A stretch of 64,000 bases of DNA. Source: Arcuatula senhousia (Eukaryota; Mollusca; Bivalvia; Mytilida; Mytilidae). The stretch covers positions 37,655,512 through 37,719,511 of the forward strand of contig OZ020306.1 in NCBI GenBank assembly GCA_963971305.1, in the 5' to 3' direction. Of the stretch, positions 25,227 through 34,829 are shown piece by piece. Positions within the stretch are counted from its first letter, which is position 1; every line of letters begins with the position of its first letter. The position numbers were made by a program, and so were the translations under genes. The notes beneath the pieces were generated by a model. It saw only the letters and a list, made by a program, of their open reading frames with translations, searched no databases and had not been told where the DNA came from.

Positions 25227-26673
25227 TTAGCTCACCTGACCCGAAGGGTCATGTGAGCTATTGTCATCACTTGGCGTCCGTCGTCCGTCGTCCGTAAACT
25301 TTTTAAAACGTTAACTCCTCTGACACCATAAGTCCAATTGCAACAAAACTTGGTATGGTTGTTCATTAGCATTCAGTGCTTAGAACTGATGTGGGGATTT
25401 TTGATTGGTCGTAAAACATGGCCGCCATGGCTAAAAATAAAACATAGGGGTAAAATGCAGTTTTTTGCAAATAACTCAAAAACGGCTACAGATATCAAAA
25501 TTCTGTTTAAGGGTATAAGTAATCAGCACCTCAAGATCTACCTACCCTGAAATTTTGAAGAAAATCCAACGACCCATGTAGGAGTTATTGCCCTTTTGTG
25601 GATTTTTTGCAAATTTTGCATCTGTTTAGCTCAATATCTTGAAAACTATACTAGATATTTGAGAAAATTAAATTGCATATTGTTAAGCGCATCAAGATCT
25701 ACAAAATATGTAACAGGGTCAACGTTGTAGGACCTTTCCTTTTAGGAGTTATTGCCCTTAGAACGTCAAAATTTAGCATTTTAACAGCATATCCTCATTA
25801 CATTGAAAACGTTAAAAACGTTAACTCCTCTGACACTTTAAGTCCAAATGGAACCAAGCTTGGTATAGTTGTTTATTAGCATTAGTTGTATAGAACTAAT
25901 GTGGGGATTTTTGATTGGTCGTAAAACATGGCCGCTGTGGCTAAAAATAGAACATAGGGGTAAATGGCAATTTTTGCGAATAACTCTAAAACGGTGAGTT
26001 TTCAAAATTTTGATTGGGAACAAAAGTGATCAGCACCTCAAGATCTACCAGCTCTGAAATTGTGAAGAAAATTTAACAACCCATGTAGGAGTTATTGCCC
26101 TTTTTGTGGATTTTTTGCAAATTTTGCACCTGTTTAGCTCAATATCTTGAAAACTATACTAGATATTTGAGAAATTTAAATTGCATATTGTTAAGCGCAT
26201 CAAGATCTACAAAACTTGTAACAGGGTCAACGTTGTAGGACCTTTCCTTTGAGGAGTTATTGCCCTTGGAACATCAAAATTTACCATTTTAACTGCATTT
26301 CCTTATATTGAAAATGTTAACTCCTCTGACACTTTAAGTCCAAATGGAACCAAACTTGGTATTATTGTTTATTATTATTAGGTGTATAGAACTGTTACGG
26401 GGATTTTTGATTGGTCGTAAAACATGGCCGCTGTGGCTAAAAATAGAACATTAGGTTAAACTGCATTTTTTTGCAAATAACTCAAAAAGGGTGACAGATT
26501 TTTAGATTTTGATTGAGAACAAAAGTGATCAGCACCTTTAGATCCACCATATTGTCAGATGACCCCCTTATTAATCTTATGACCCTTTCAACGTTAAATA
26601 GATTTTGCCTTATAACCTTTACTTCAGGCACATATGTCAGGTGAGCGATTCAGGCTCCTGGGAGCCTCTTGTT
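25227..26673 (+). mobile_element. Tandem-core element, AGCTCACCTGAC family, copy 1
   Basis: Opens TTAGCTCACCTGACCCGAAG and closes GTCAGGTGAGCGATTCAGGC plus a GGCTCCTGGGAGCC hairpin; GCTCACCTGAC is inverted between the ends. A short GTC/CGTCCGT-rich head (25265-25300) is followed by about 2.5 direct units of roughly 497 bp, each starting at a GTTAACTCCTCTGACAC phrase (25310, 25810, 26306). No ORF. The architecture (inverted ends, microsatellite-like head, internal direct modules) resembles non-autonomous bivalve elements with repeated cores; transposase class is unknown. Confidence 0.8.
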
Positions 26674-26802
26674 GTACTTGAACCCCATTTGTACCTTTAT
26701 TAGTATTTTGAAGCATATAGGTAATGTGATTTTAAAAGGAGATGTAAAAACTCTGCCAGATAGATCAATCAGACTAAATTTTTACTTCTTAAAACGTTAA
26801 GA

Positions 26803-26873
26803 AGCATACACATTTTACGTAATTAAGATATTTCAGGCGCACAGGTTTACAAACTGTGTATTTTAAATCATCT
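26803..26873 (-). repeat. Right arm of inverted repeat (partner 23054-23125)
   Basis: TTTCAGGCGCACAGGTTTAC is the inverse of GTAAACCTGTGCGCCTGAAA at 23.1 kb, and similarity continues for about 70-90 bp. The copies enclose the 25.2-26.7 kb element but are too short and diverged to be called its termini. Confidence 0.55.
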
Positions 26874-27148
26874 CAATATCAACAAGCATAAGCAAATAAG
26901 TTTGGAAAACTTGCAGGACGGATGGACGGATAGATAAAGGTAAAACAATATTCTAGTACCCCCGACTATAGTTGCAGGGGCATAAAAAGAACATTTTAAG
27001 GCCTAATGTGAAAATGCGATATAGAGACACTCTTTTTCAATAACAGGTTTCAAATCATAGTGATTTCCTCTAATCACATTATGGTCTCGGTTAACGTACG
27101 GTGGTACATTTAGGACACTCATTTTTTATATTTTTTTTTAATTTATCT

Positions 27149-27356
27149 CGAGTGCACGACTTATTATGTCGTTCGCACGACTTATCATGTCGTGCACACG
27201 ACTTAATATCTCGTGCTCTCGACTTATTATGTCGTGCGCACGACTTAATTTGTCGTGCGCACGACTTATTATCTCGTGCTCTCGACTATTTATGTCGTGC
27301 GCACGATTTATTATCTCGAGCGCACGACTTAATGTCGTGCTCTCGACTTATTATGT
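27149..27356. repeat. Ten-unit 21 bp palindromic tandem array
   Basis: Ten units of the form CGTGCGCACGAC TTATTATGT (variants CGTGCTCTCGAC, CGAGCGCACGAC; one unit is 19 bp). The CGTGCGCACG part is self-complementary, so each unit can form a small hairpin or symmetric protein site. Because 21 is a multiple of three, frames on both strands stay open, which explains the repeated RAHDLL-type peptides. Treat those frames as by-products. Confidence 0.9.
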
Positions 27357-27360
27357 CGCT

Positions 27361-27504
27361 CGAAACCAGAACAAGAAAGACAACAATACAGACAGACCGG
27401 GCACAGTAACGAACGTGGATGACCCAGAGGAAGCGGCAGAGGGTACATTGTATAGGAACTACAAGCATAGAGACTCTAGACAGGAGCCCTACTATAGACG
27501 ATGA
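27361..27504 (+). other. GC-richer coding-like stretch after the array
   Basis: Directly after the array composition rises and a frame reads ...DRPGTVTNVDDPEEAAEGTL... to RQEPYYRR and a TGA at 27502-27504. The charged, non-repetitive peptide and base composition suggest a terminal exon or retrocopy remnant. I recognise no family, and the upstream side is repeat, so no exon boundary can be set. Confidence 0.25.
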
Positions 27505-27689
27505 GAATGGATCAAATCAACACTAACGGTGTTTGATAACATTTTAAATTTCGGACATTTATTACTTTTGTATAGACTTGAATTTATTGGTAGGATTATA
27601 TAAAATCTTTCAACACTTAATATTGACTTGTACGTCTAAACTATTAATGCACTAAATTTGTTGCTATCAGCACTTTAGTTTTTGTTTCC

Positions 27690-28085
27690 TGACCTCCAAG
27701 GTTAACAGATTATTTAGGCATGCCGACACGTGATCTAAACGGAAAAACCAACACTCCTCTTAATTTCTTGCATATATGTGATTGCAGAGAGACTTATTCA
27801 ATTAATTTTTTTTCATTCAGTTTGTGATCGCAAACTATTTTCATATCGATTTAATTTCATTGATTTGAACGGAAAAACCAACGTCATTTCTTGCTTGTCT
27901 GTGATCGCAGACAGACTGATTATATTGATTTAATTTTATTTAGTTTTGTGATCGCAAACTTTTTTTTATATCGATCTAAATTCATTTAGTTTGTGATCGC
28001 AAACTAATTTTTATATTGATATAATTTCATTTAGTTTGTGATCGCAAACTATTTTATTTTCTATATCTTACTGTGATCACAGTTC
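27690..28085. repeat. Tandem array of GATC-centred palindromes
   Basis: AGTTTGTGATCGCAAACT occurs at 27819, 27988 and 28033, with a one-base variant near 27942; the last three are spaced about 45 bp apart. Between them stand related palindromes with different arms, GTCTGTGATCGCAGAC (about 27896) and ACTGTGATCACAGT (about 28069). A GAACGGAAAAACCAAC phrase is also repeated (27738 and 27868 area). Arms change together while symmetry is kept. Non-coding. Confidence 0.8.
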
Positions 28086-28644
28086 GATATGGCTAGACGT
28101 TTCAACAAAAACCAAAAAAATAAGAAAAGCACAAAAAAGATAGAAAAATATGAAAGCAAGGCATAAATGAAAACAGAGAGCCTTAGTCAACATGTCAAAG
28201 CAACATGTATTTAATCTGACCACAAAAAAAATATCAGACGATCAATATATAGTATTATTACCTAATGTAATAGAATTTCCTTTTCTATTAACTATATTTT
28301 AATTTTGACCATTATCACATTCTACCAGGCAATAGAAAGGTGTTCTATTGCCCAGTGACGTTCTTTTGCCTGTTGACATTTTGACCTTAAATTTGATTGG
28401 ACGATTTATAAACATGAATATGTATTATCTATTCCGGGTCATTTACGTGAAGTCCGTGCAACTGCAAAGTCTATTTGTGTATGTGTTCTGGTTTAAACCA
28501 GCTGGTCTGTCATTACTTCCATAATAGGGAGTAGTTCAAATAATCATTAAACCCAATCTTTTATTTTTATTTTTCAAAAGTATATGGAAAAAATAACCTA
28601 AATTTTCTTTCAACACAATACGACTAATAATTTTATTAAAACTA
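28086..28644. other. No gene; short perfect hairpin at 28328-28352
   Basis: GGCAATAGAA, a 5 nt loop, then TTCTATTGCC form a perfect 10 bp stem at 28328-28352. The same TTCTATTGCCC words occur in the large hairpin at 31427-31546, suggesting a related mobile hairpin. Nothing else was recognised. Confidence 0.5.
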
Positions 28645-31426
28645 GAGGCTCCCAGGAGCCTGAATCGCTCACCTGATCTCTTATGCCAAAGTTTGAATAA
28701 ATTTCACAAACTTTCAAGTATACAAAGTTGCAAAACAATCCTTTCAGTGGTTTCAGAGAAGATTTTTGGAAATCAGTTTAAACTAATAGAAACAAGAGGC
28801 TCCCAGGAGCCCGAATCGCTCACCTGGTCTTGATGTCAACCCTATGAAGACTTTTGTATAGCTAAATGAGCTGAATGTTTAAGCATGAAAAAGCTTTTCT
28901 CTATCTGCAATAGTTTTCATTCTATATAATCAAAAAACACTATTATTCAACTTTTAAGGGGCTGTAACCCCTATAAGGCGTTTATCAGACAACTTCAACC
29001 CTATGGAGACTTTTGTAGAGCTAAATGAGCTGAACATTTTAGCAAGCAACAGCTTTTCTCTATCTGCAATAGTTTTCATTCTATAGGCCAAAAACACTAT
29101 CTTTCCCCTTTAAGGGGCTGTAACCCCTATAAGGGGTCATCTGACAACTTTGACCCTATGGAGACTTTTGTACAGCTAAATGAGTTGAACATTTAAGCAA
29201 GCAACAGCTTTTCTCTATTTACAATAATTTTCATTCTATAGGCCAAAAACACTATTTTTTGCCTTTAAGGGGCTGTAACCCCTATAAGGGGTCATCTGAC
29301 AACTTTAACCCTATGGAGACTTTTATAGAGCTAAATAAGCTGAACATTTAAGCAGGCAACAGCTTTTCTCTATCTACAATAGTTTTCATTCTATGGGCCA
29401 AAAACATGCAAAAACGCTATTTTTCACCTTTAAGGAGCTGTAACCCCTATAAGGGATCATCTGACAACTTTGACCTGTGGAGACTTTCGTAGGGCTAAAT
29501 GAGCTGAACATTTAAGCAAGCAACAGCTTTTCTCTATTTGCAATAGTTTTTATTCTATAGGCCAAAAACACTATTTTTCGCTTTTAAGGGGCTGTAACCC
29601 CTACAAGGGGTCATCTGACAACTTTGACCCTATGGAGACTTTTGTAGAGCTAAATGAGCTGAACATTTAAGCAAGCAACAGCTTTTCTCTATCTACAATA
29701 GTTTTCATTCCATAGGCCAAAAACATGCAAAAACGCTATTTTTCTCCTTAAAGGGGCTGTAACCCCTATAAGGGATCATCTGACAAATTCGACCAAATGG
29801 AGACTATAGTAGAATTTTTGATGCTGAAGCAGTAGGGTGGCATCAAATTTCATCTATCTCTTATACTTTTTGATTTACAAGCCAAAAACAGTAGTCTGAC
29901 CCCCCTGGTCTATTTTTAGTAATGTGGCCATGTGATGGATCAAAAATTGAAACACAAGTTTGGTGCAGGACACCCTAAGGATCATTCATACCAAGTTTCA
30001 TTAAATTCTGTTCAGTAGTTTCAGAGGAGAAGATTTTTGAAAAATTGTTAACAGACGACGACGACGACAGACGACGACGACGGACGCCAAGTGTTGGTAA
30101 TAACAGTTAAAGGGCGATAACTCCTGTAAGGACCTTTTGATGCTGAACAAGCAAATTTGCTTCAGATTTTCTCTATTTCTTATACTTTTCGAGTTATAAG
30201 CCAAAAACAATGGTCTGACCCCTTGTTCTATTTTTAGCATTGGCGGCCATGTTGGTTGGTCGACATGTATATAATTCACAAACATGGTAGAGGACATCCT
30301 AAAGATCAAGTGTACCAAGTTTCAAAGCAATCCCTTTAGTGGTTTCAGAGAAGAAGATTTTTGAAAATCAGTGTAAATTAATGGAAAAAAAAACAGTTAA
30401 AGGGGAACAACTCTTCAATGGCTGATCTGACAATTTTGACTCTAAATCAATGTTGTAAATCTGAATGAGCTTAACAATTCTGCAATGCTAACTTTTCCTC
30501 TAGCTCAAATGGTTTTCAAGATATTGTCCAAAAACTGCAAAAATGGTCAATTTTGATGATAAAAGGGCAATAACTCCTATAAGGAGTTGTTTCACAATTT
30601 TGACTCAATGGAGAGATTTGTGGAGCTTTTGATGCTGAACATGAAAATTTGCTTCAGATTTTCTCTATCTCTTATATTTTTTGAGTTATAAGCCAAAAAC
30701 AATGGTCTGACCCCCCTGTTCTATTTTTAGCAACAGCGGCCATGTTGGTTGGTCGACATGTATATAATTCACAAACTTGGTAGAGGACATCCTAAAGATC
30801 ATGTATACCAAGTATCAATGCAATGCCTTCAGTGGTTTTAGAGAAGAAGATTTTTGAAAATCAGTGTAAATTAATGGAAAAAAACAGTTAAAGGGGAATA
30901 ACTCTTAAACGGCTGATCTGACAATTTAGACCCTGGACCATTTTGGTAGATCTCAATAAGCTTAACAATTCTGCAATGCTAACTTTTCATCTAGCTCTAA
31001 CGGTTTTCAAGATATAGTCCAAAAACTGCAAAAATTGTCAATTTTGATGATTAAAGGGCAATAACTCCTATAAGGAGTCGTTTCACAACTTCGACTCAAT
31101 GAAGAATTTCGTAGAGCTTTTGATGCTGAACAAGGATGGTTGCTTCGGATTTTCTCTATCTCTTATACTTTTTGAGTTATAAGCCAAAAACAATGGTCTG
31201 ACCCCCCCTTTCTATTTTTAGCAACGGCGGCCATGTTGGTTGGTTGACATGTATATAATTCACAAACTTGGTAGAGGACATCCTAAAGATCATGTATACC
31301 AAGTATCAATGCAATGCCTTCAGTGGTTTTAGAGAAGAAGATTTTTGAAAATCAGTGTAAATTAATGGAAAAAAAACAGTTAAAGGGGAATAACTCTTAA
31401 ACGGCTGATCTGACGATTTAGACCCT
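28645..31426 (-). mobile_element. Tandem-core element(s), AGCTCACCTGAC family, opposite orientation
   Basis: GAGGCTCCCAGGAGCC TGAATCGCTCACCTG at 28649 and again near 28797 are inverted forms of the end seen at 26650, so a short truncated copy is followed by a longer one. The longer copy has about seven direct units of 152-170 bp (ACCCTATGGAGACTTTT phrase at about 28840, 28996, 29150, 29308, 29475, 29627, 29797). A GACGACGACG head (30055-30090) then precedes about three units of roughly 490 bp marked by GGCCATGTTGGTTGG (30245, 30731, 31228). No ORF. Two different tandem periods in one block suggest fusion of two related elements. Confidence 0.75.
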
Positions 31427-31546
31427 GATCAGAACTATTTTCCCCTTGGTATCCAGATTAGCTCAATGTTCTATTGCCCTCAGCCTACGGCTTCGGGCGA
31501 TAGAACATTAAGCTAATCTGGATACCTCGGGGAAAATATTCTGATC
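31427..31546. repeat. 120 nt near-perfect hairpin
   Basis: Arms of about 55 nt, beginning GATCAGAA and ending TTCTGATC, pair almost completely through TATCCAGATTAGCT and AATGTTCTAT to a centre GCC-TA-CGGC. A one-base bulge and a few mismatches (for example TTGG opposite CGAGG) are visible. Such a structure fits a fold-back/MITE insertion at the edge of the tandem-core element. No target duplication could be fixed. Confidence 0.85.
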
Positions 31547-32105
31547 CATTGCCTGGCTACACATTAAATAACTGTATATTAGGAAATGGATTGAAATTTG
31601 TTCCTCGACCGTCAGTTTTAAATATCAGACATTCAGTAATGAATGGCAAGAAAAATAAGATGTCGATTTTGGTTTAATGACAGAAGTAACAATCAAATAC
31701 ATCCATTTAGAAAAAAAGTCTTAACTACATACCATCCCCGGCGTGTAATGCATTAGAAAATTATCTTTTTCTAACTCAAAAAGAAATATCAAGCAAGCCT
31801 TTCAACTGCAAACAAAGCCCGATTTTGAGGCCGAAATGCAATGAATGAAGATATATTTGGGTGTTTTGGAGAGGAAAATCATATGTGAAGCGAATCGTAT
31901 AAGAAAAGGTACGAATTATTAAAAGAAAATCGAATTAAAAAAAGGGGGATGGTGAAAGTAGTATCTCCCTTGTGTTTTTTTCGTACCCCACATTGACTCG
32001 AACAAAATATTGATAGAGGAGAGCAAGTCCCTGTGGTCAAAGGTGAAACTATTCGACACATTAGAAACAATAGCAATGAAGAAAACTTAATCCAATTTTT
32101 AATTT
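31547..32105. other. No gene recognised
   Basis: AT-rich; the minus-strand frame at 31879-32076 shows nothing recognisable. Confidence 0.3.
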
Positions 32106-32421
32106 TTAAATCAATTCAAAGAATGTCTAGTCAAAAGAGGATATCAAGAAGATGCTGTTGAAAAAATAATTAATATCACCTTAAGCATAAAACGAGCTGA
32201 TGTACTAAAACCTAAACATAAACAAAGGAATCCCTTTAGTTTTCATTACTAAATACAGCTTAAACTAAAAGAAAATTGGAAAAGTATTGAAAAAGCATTG
32301 GAACAAAATATATGAGGATAGAGAATGCAAACACATATTTACTGAAAACCCCATTGTAGCATTCAGCAGACACAAAAACATCAAAGAATTTTTAACAAAA
32401 TCACGTTTACCCAAGGTTTAA
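32106..32421 (+). pseudogene. Penelope-like RT, C-terminal part, frameshifted
   Basis: Across three frames the sequence reads LNQFKECLVKRGYQ, then a KPKHKQRNPF segment, then KENWKSIEKAL, and then ENPIVAFSRHKNIKEFL up to SRLPK before a stop at 32419-32421. This order (long linker, basic-NPF block, aromatic Trp block, then PIVAF.R..N) is what I know from the region after the RT domain in Penelope-like or closely related retroelements. The GIY-YIG endonuclease that would follow is not seen. The 5' part is missing. Confidence 0.6.
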
Positions 32422-33689
32422 GTTGACCCCTGACGACGCAGACTTAGACCTTGTACGAAAGCCACGACGAAACTGAATCGAAGTCCTACTTTGAGCTGCA
32501 GAAACACCTATGGGTGTAGGGTCCAAGAGGTGGGCGCACGTGGCTGTTGGGCATCAATTTTATTAAATCATCTAATAAGTATCTAGATACGTCACACCAC
32601 TATCTGGATACTTTAGACTAGGAATTAGATACTGGTAAGCAGTTTGTGCGACACCCGTCTCGTTGTCAATGCTGCTTTAAAGATATGCCAAGACAATGCA
32701 TCTGCACTCCTCTGTGATATCGAAATTCTATGTATTTGAAAAATGTACATGATGTCATTCAATTTCTTGAGCAAGAAATGCTACATAAGAGTGACCTAGA
32801 CTTATAATAACAATTTTGGAGCTACGGAAAATTCTTGCAAAATTCTTTATAAAAATTAATTGTCCGATAAAAAAGCAAGCACTAAACCTGAGACAATAAT
32901 TATAATTTTCTCGGACTAAACTGAACAAAATGTTGTTGCATTTCGATTTTGACTTAATGAATACAAAAAATATGGAAAAAAACGGATAAAAGTTTTTAAA
33001 AATGCATATGATTTAAAGTTCAACATGATAGGAATACACTAAACACAATAAATAAAAGTAAAATAGGAATATACTTTACACAGTTTTATCATATATTACA
33101 CAATAAATAAAAGTAAAATAGGAATATACTTTACACAGTTTTATCATATATTTTGCACTGTTTTATCATATATTTTGCACTATGACCTACAAGGCTAAAA
33201 GAAAAACTTTTTCATTTTCTATAAAATAAAATGCCTATGCTTTACGCTACATGTATGCTTTGAAGTAATTTTTTAATGTGTTCCAAGCTTGATACAAAAA
33301 TACCGGGTACAATGCTTCATTAAACTAACTGCATTTTGGCGTTTACCTAGAATAAAGCATTAAACGAATTAAAGACCAGAAGCCCTCGTACAAGGTGCCA
33401 ATAGGTGATTTAATAAAGTCTATCACATTAATTTCGCGTTAAAAATTTAACCAAAAACATGAAATTTAAAAAAAAAATTATGTTATAAGAATAGGAGATC
33501 ATAAACATAAAAAATAGTCCCAGGAAATGCCCAGAATCTAGGATTTTGCACCATTAATCTCAGAGCTTCTGGGTGCCTTGAGCGCCCCCAGACCTCCTGC
33601 CGTACAACCCACCTCGCTACGTTTCGTGCCTCTTTATGTTCTAGTTCAGCAGTACCAATATTGTTTTCCTTCCTACGCCTCTGTGTTCG
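32422..33689. other. No gene; degenerate tail and small tandem duplication
   Basis: 32630-32780 resembles a decayed Penelope-like ORF end and tail on the minus strand (CACCCGTCTCGTTG, CATCTGCACTCCTCTG, TTTCTTGAG). The rest is AT-rich, apart from the tandem duplication listed at 33043-33182. Confidence 0.4.
33043..33182. repeat. 55 bp tandem duplication followed by a 22 bp duplication
   Basis: A 55 bp unit starting ACACAATAAATAAAAGTAAA (33043 and 33098) is present twice with essentially no change, followed by two copies of a 22 bp unit GTTTTATCATATATTTTGCA. Near identity indicates recent replication slippage. Confidence 0.85.
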
Positions 33690-34140
33690 CGACACAACCA
33701 ACATCAAAGAAACGGCAATTTAAAAAAATCACAATGGAAAACAGTAAACAGTCTTCAACATGACCAGGGGTCACTGCTAGCTGTCTTGCATTGGCCAAAG
33801 TCCAAAAATACAATACATAAGATTCGAAAGACCCATTTTTGGAAATAAAACCCCAAAAAAACCAGATAGTTGACAAGGACAAACAAAAACTTTGACAAGG
33901 ATTCCTGGCTTAGGACAGGAAACATAAAAAATGTGGCAGGGTTAAACTATTTATTTGGGCCCAACCTTCCCCCTTTTGCTTATCTTACACGAAGCACAAA
34001 AATAACACACTTCAAAAAATCAAATCGATAAAAGTTTAATTCACGGCAAGAGAGAACCTGAGACAAGAGTACTATACGAGAACAACGAAACGTAAAGGAA
34101 CTCTCTTGAGAACATTCGCAGTTACTGACAGCTAGCTAAG
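33690..34140 (-). repeat. Retroelement tail-like repeat, reversed copy
   Basis: Reverse complement counterpart of 15494-16015. It includes TCGCGACACAACC near 33690, then CAAGGATTCCTGGCTTAGGA, CCCAACCTTCCCCC and AGTTACTGACAGCTAGC at its outer end. Non-coding in both places. Confidence 0.55.
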
Positions 34141-34395
34141 AAGCATTTATCGACTAGTGTAAAAAAAATCAAACATATCAATTCTGAATCCAACATAACA
34201 CTTCAAACAACTAATGATTTAGTATTTTATCATCACACAAAACCGACATATTTGATCGCTGTAATACTTCGAAACATTATTATAGTCAAAAAGTAAAAGA
34301 TTAACATTTTAGAGTTACTATCAAATTATCAATATTTCTACAAAAACACAAAATTTAAAGATTTTACTATAACTTTTTCAGTGTTTTTGGTGGAG

Positions 34396-34437
34396 CGCCT
34401 CTGGTTGGTCTTGGATGGACGAAACGCGCGTCGGGCG
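34396..34437 (+). ncRNA. Degenerate type I hammerhead ribozyme, copy 1
   Basis: Order of parts: CGCCT (stem I), CTGGTTGG in place of CTGATGAG, GTC TTGGAT GGAC (stem II hairpin), GAAAC, GCGC (minimal stem III), GTC, GGGCG (stem I return). Stem pairing is kept through G-U pairs, but essential core purines are changed. Confidence 0.75.
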
Positions 34438-34750
34438 TAGCAAAATTTATTGTCTGGAACTTTGCTGTCATTTGTATTTCGAACACACGTGAAGATTAGC
34501 ACTGCTGGTGGAGTTTAAATTCCCCGAGGTTAGCCCGCTCCGGCACCAACACTTTTGAGTTGGAGAATACATCAAAGCTTTAAATTATCCGTCTAAAATT
34601 CAAAATTGTCTAAACCCTACGGTTCTTTCTACCCCAGACATAGGTTGAGTATCTAGTTAGTAATAATTTGGTTCCCCGGTTTGGTATTTTTGGTTATACT
34701 GTTCTATGCTCTTCATACGGTGTTTGGCTTTTTCAGTGTTTTTGGTGGAG

Positions 34751-34792
34751 CGCCTCTGGTGGGTCTTGGATGGACGAAACGCACGTCGGGCG
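34751..34792 (+). ncRNA. Degenerate type I hammerhead ribozyme, copy 2
   Basis: Same layout as copy 1 with CTGGTGGG in the core position and GCAC instead of GCGC in the short stem III. It shares the A-to-G differences of copy 1 relative to the intact copies at 59.2 and 59.5 kb. Confidence 0.75.
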
Positions 34793-34829
34793 TAGCAAAA
34801 TTTATTGTCTGGAACTTTGTAGTCATTTG

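Larger units (their letters stand above)
34377..34829 (+). mobile_element. Retrozyme (hammerhead retroelement), catalytic cores altered
   Basis: Two hammerhead-type segments in direct orientation (34396-34437 and 34751-34792) bracket a 355 nt unit from one predicted cleavage point (after C34432) to the next (after C34787). The unit is collinear with the retrozyme at 59122-59558, with most phrases shared (CCGCTCCGGCACCAACACTT, CCCCAGACATAGGTTGA). Both copies here replace the invariant CTGATGAG by CTGGTTGG or CTGGTGGG while keeping CGAAAC and a GTC-type site, so self-cleavage should be lost. No ORF; movement depends on a reverse transcriptase in trans. Confidence 0.85.

Noticed and set aside
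27149..27356. CRISPR-like array
   Set aside because: Units are contiguous without unique spacers, and the context is eukaryotic.
27101..27504. Two overlapping frames of 102 and 112 codons
   Set aside because: The 21 bp repeat keeps every frame open; only the segment after 27361 is kept as a possible coding remnant.
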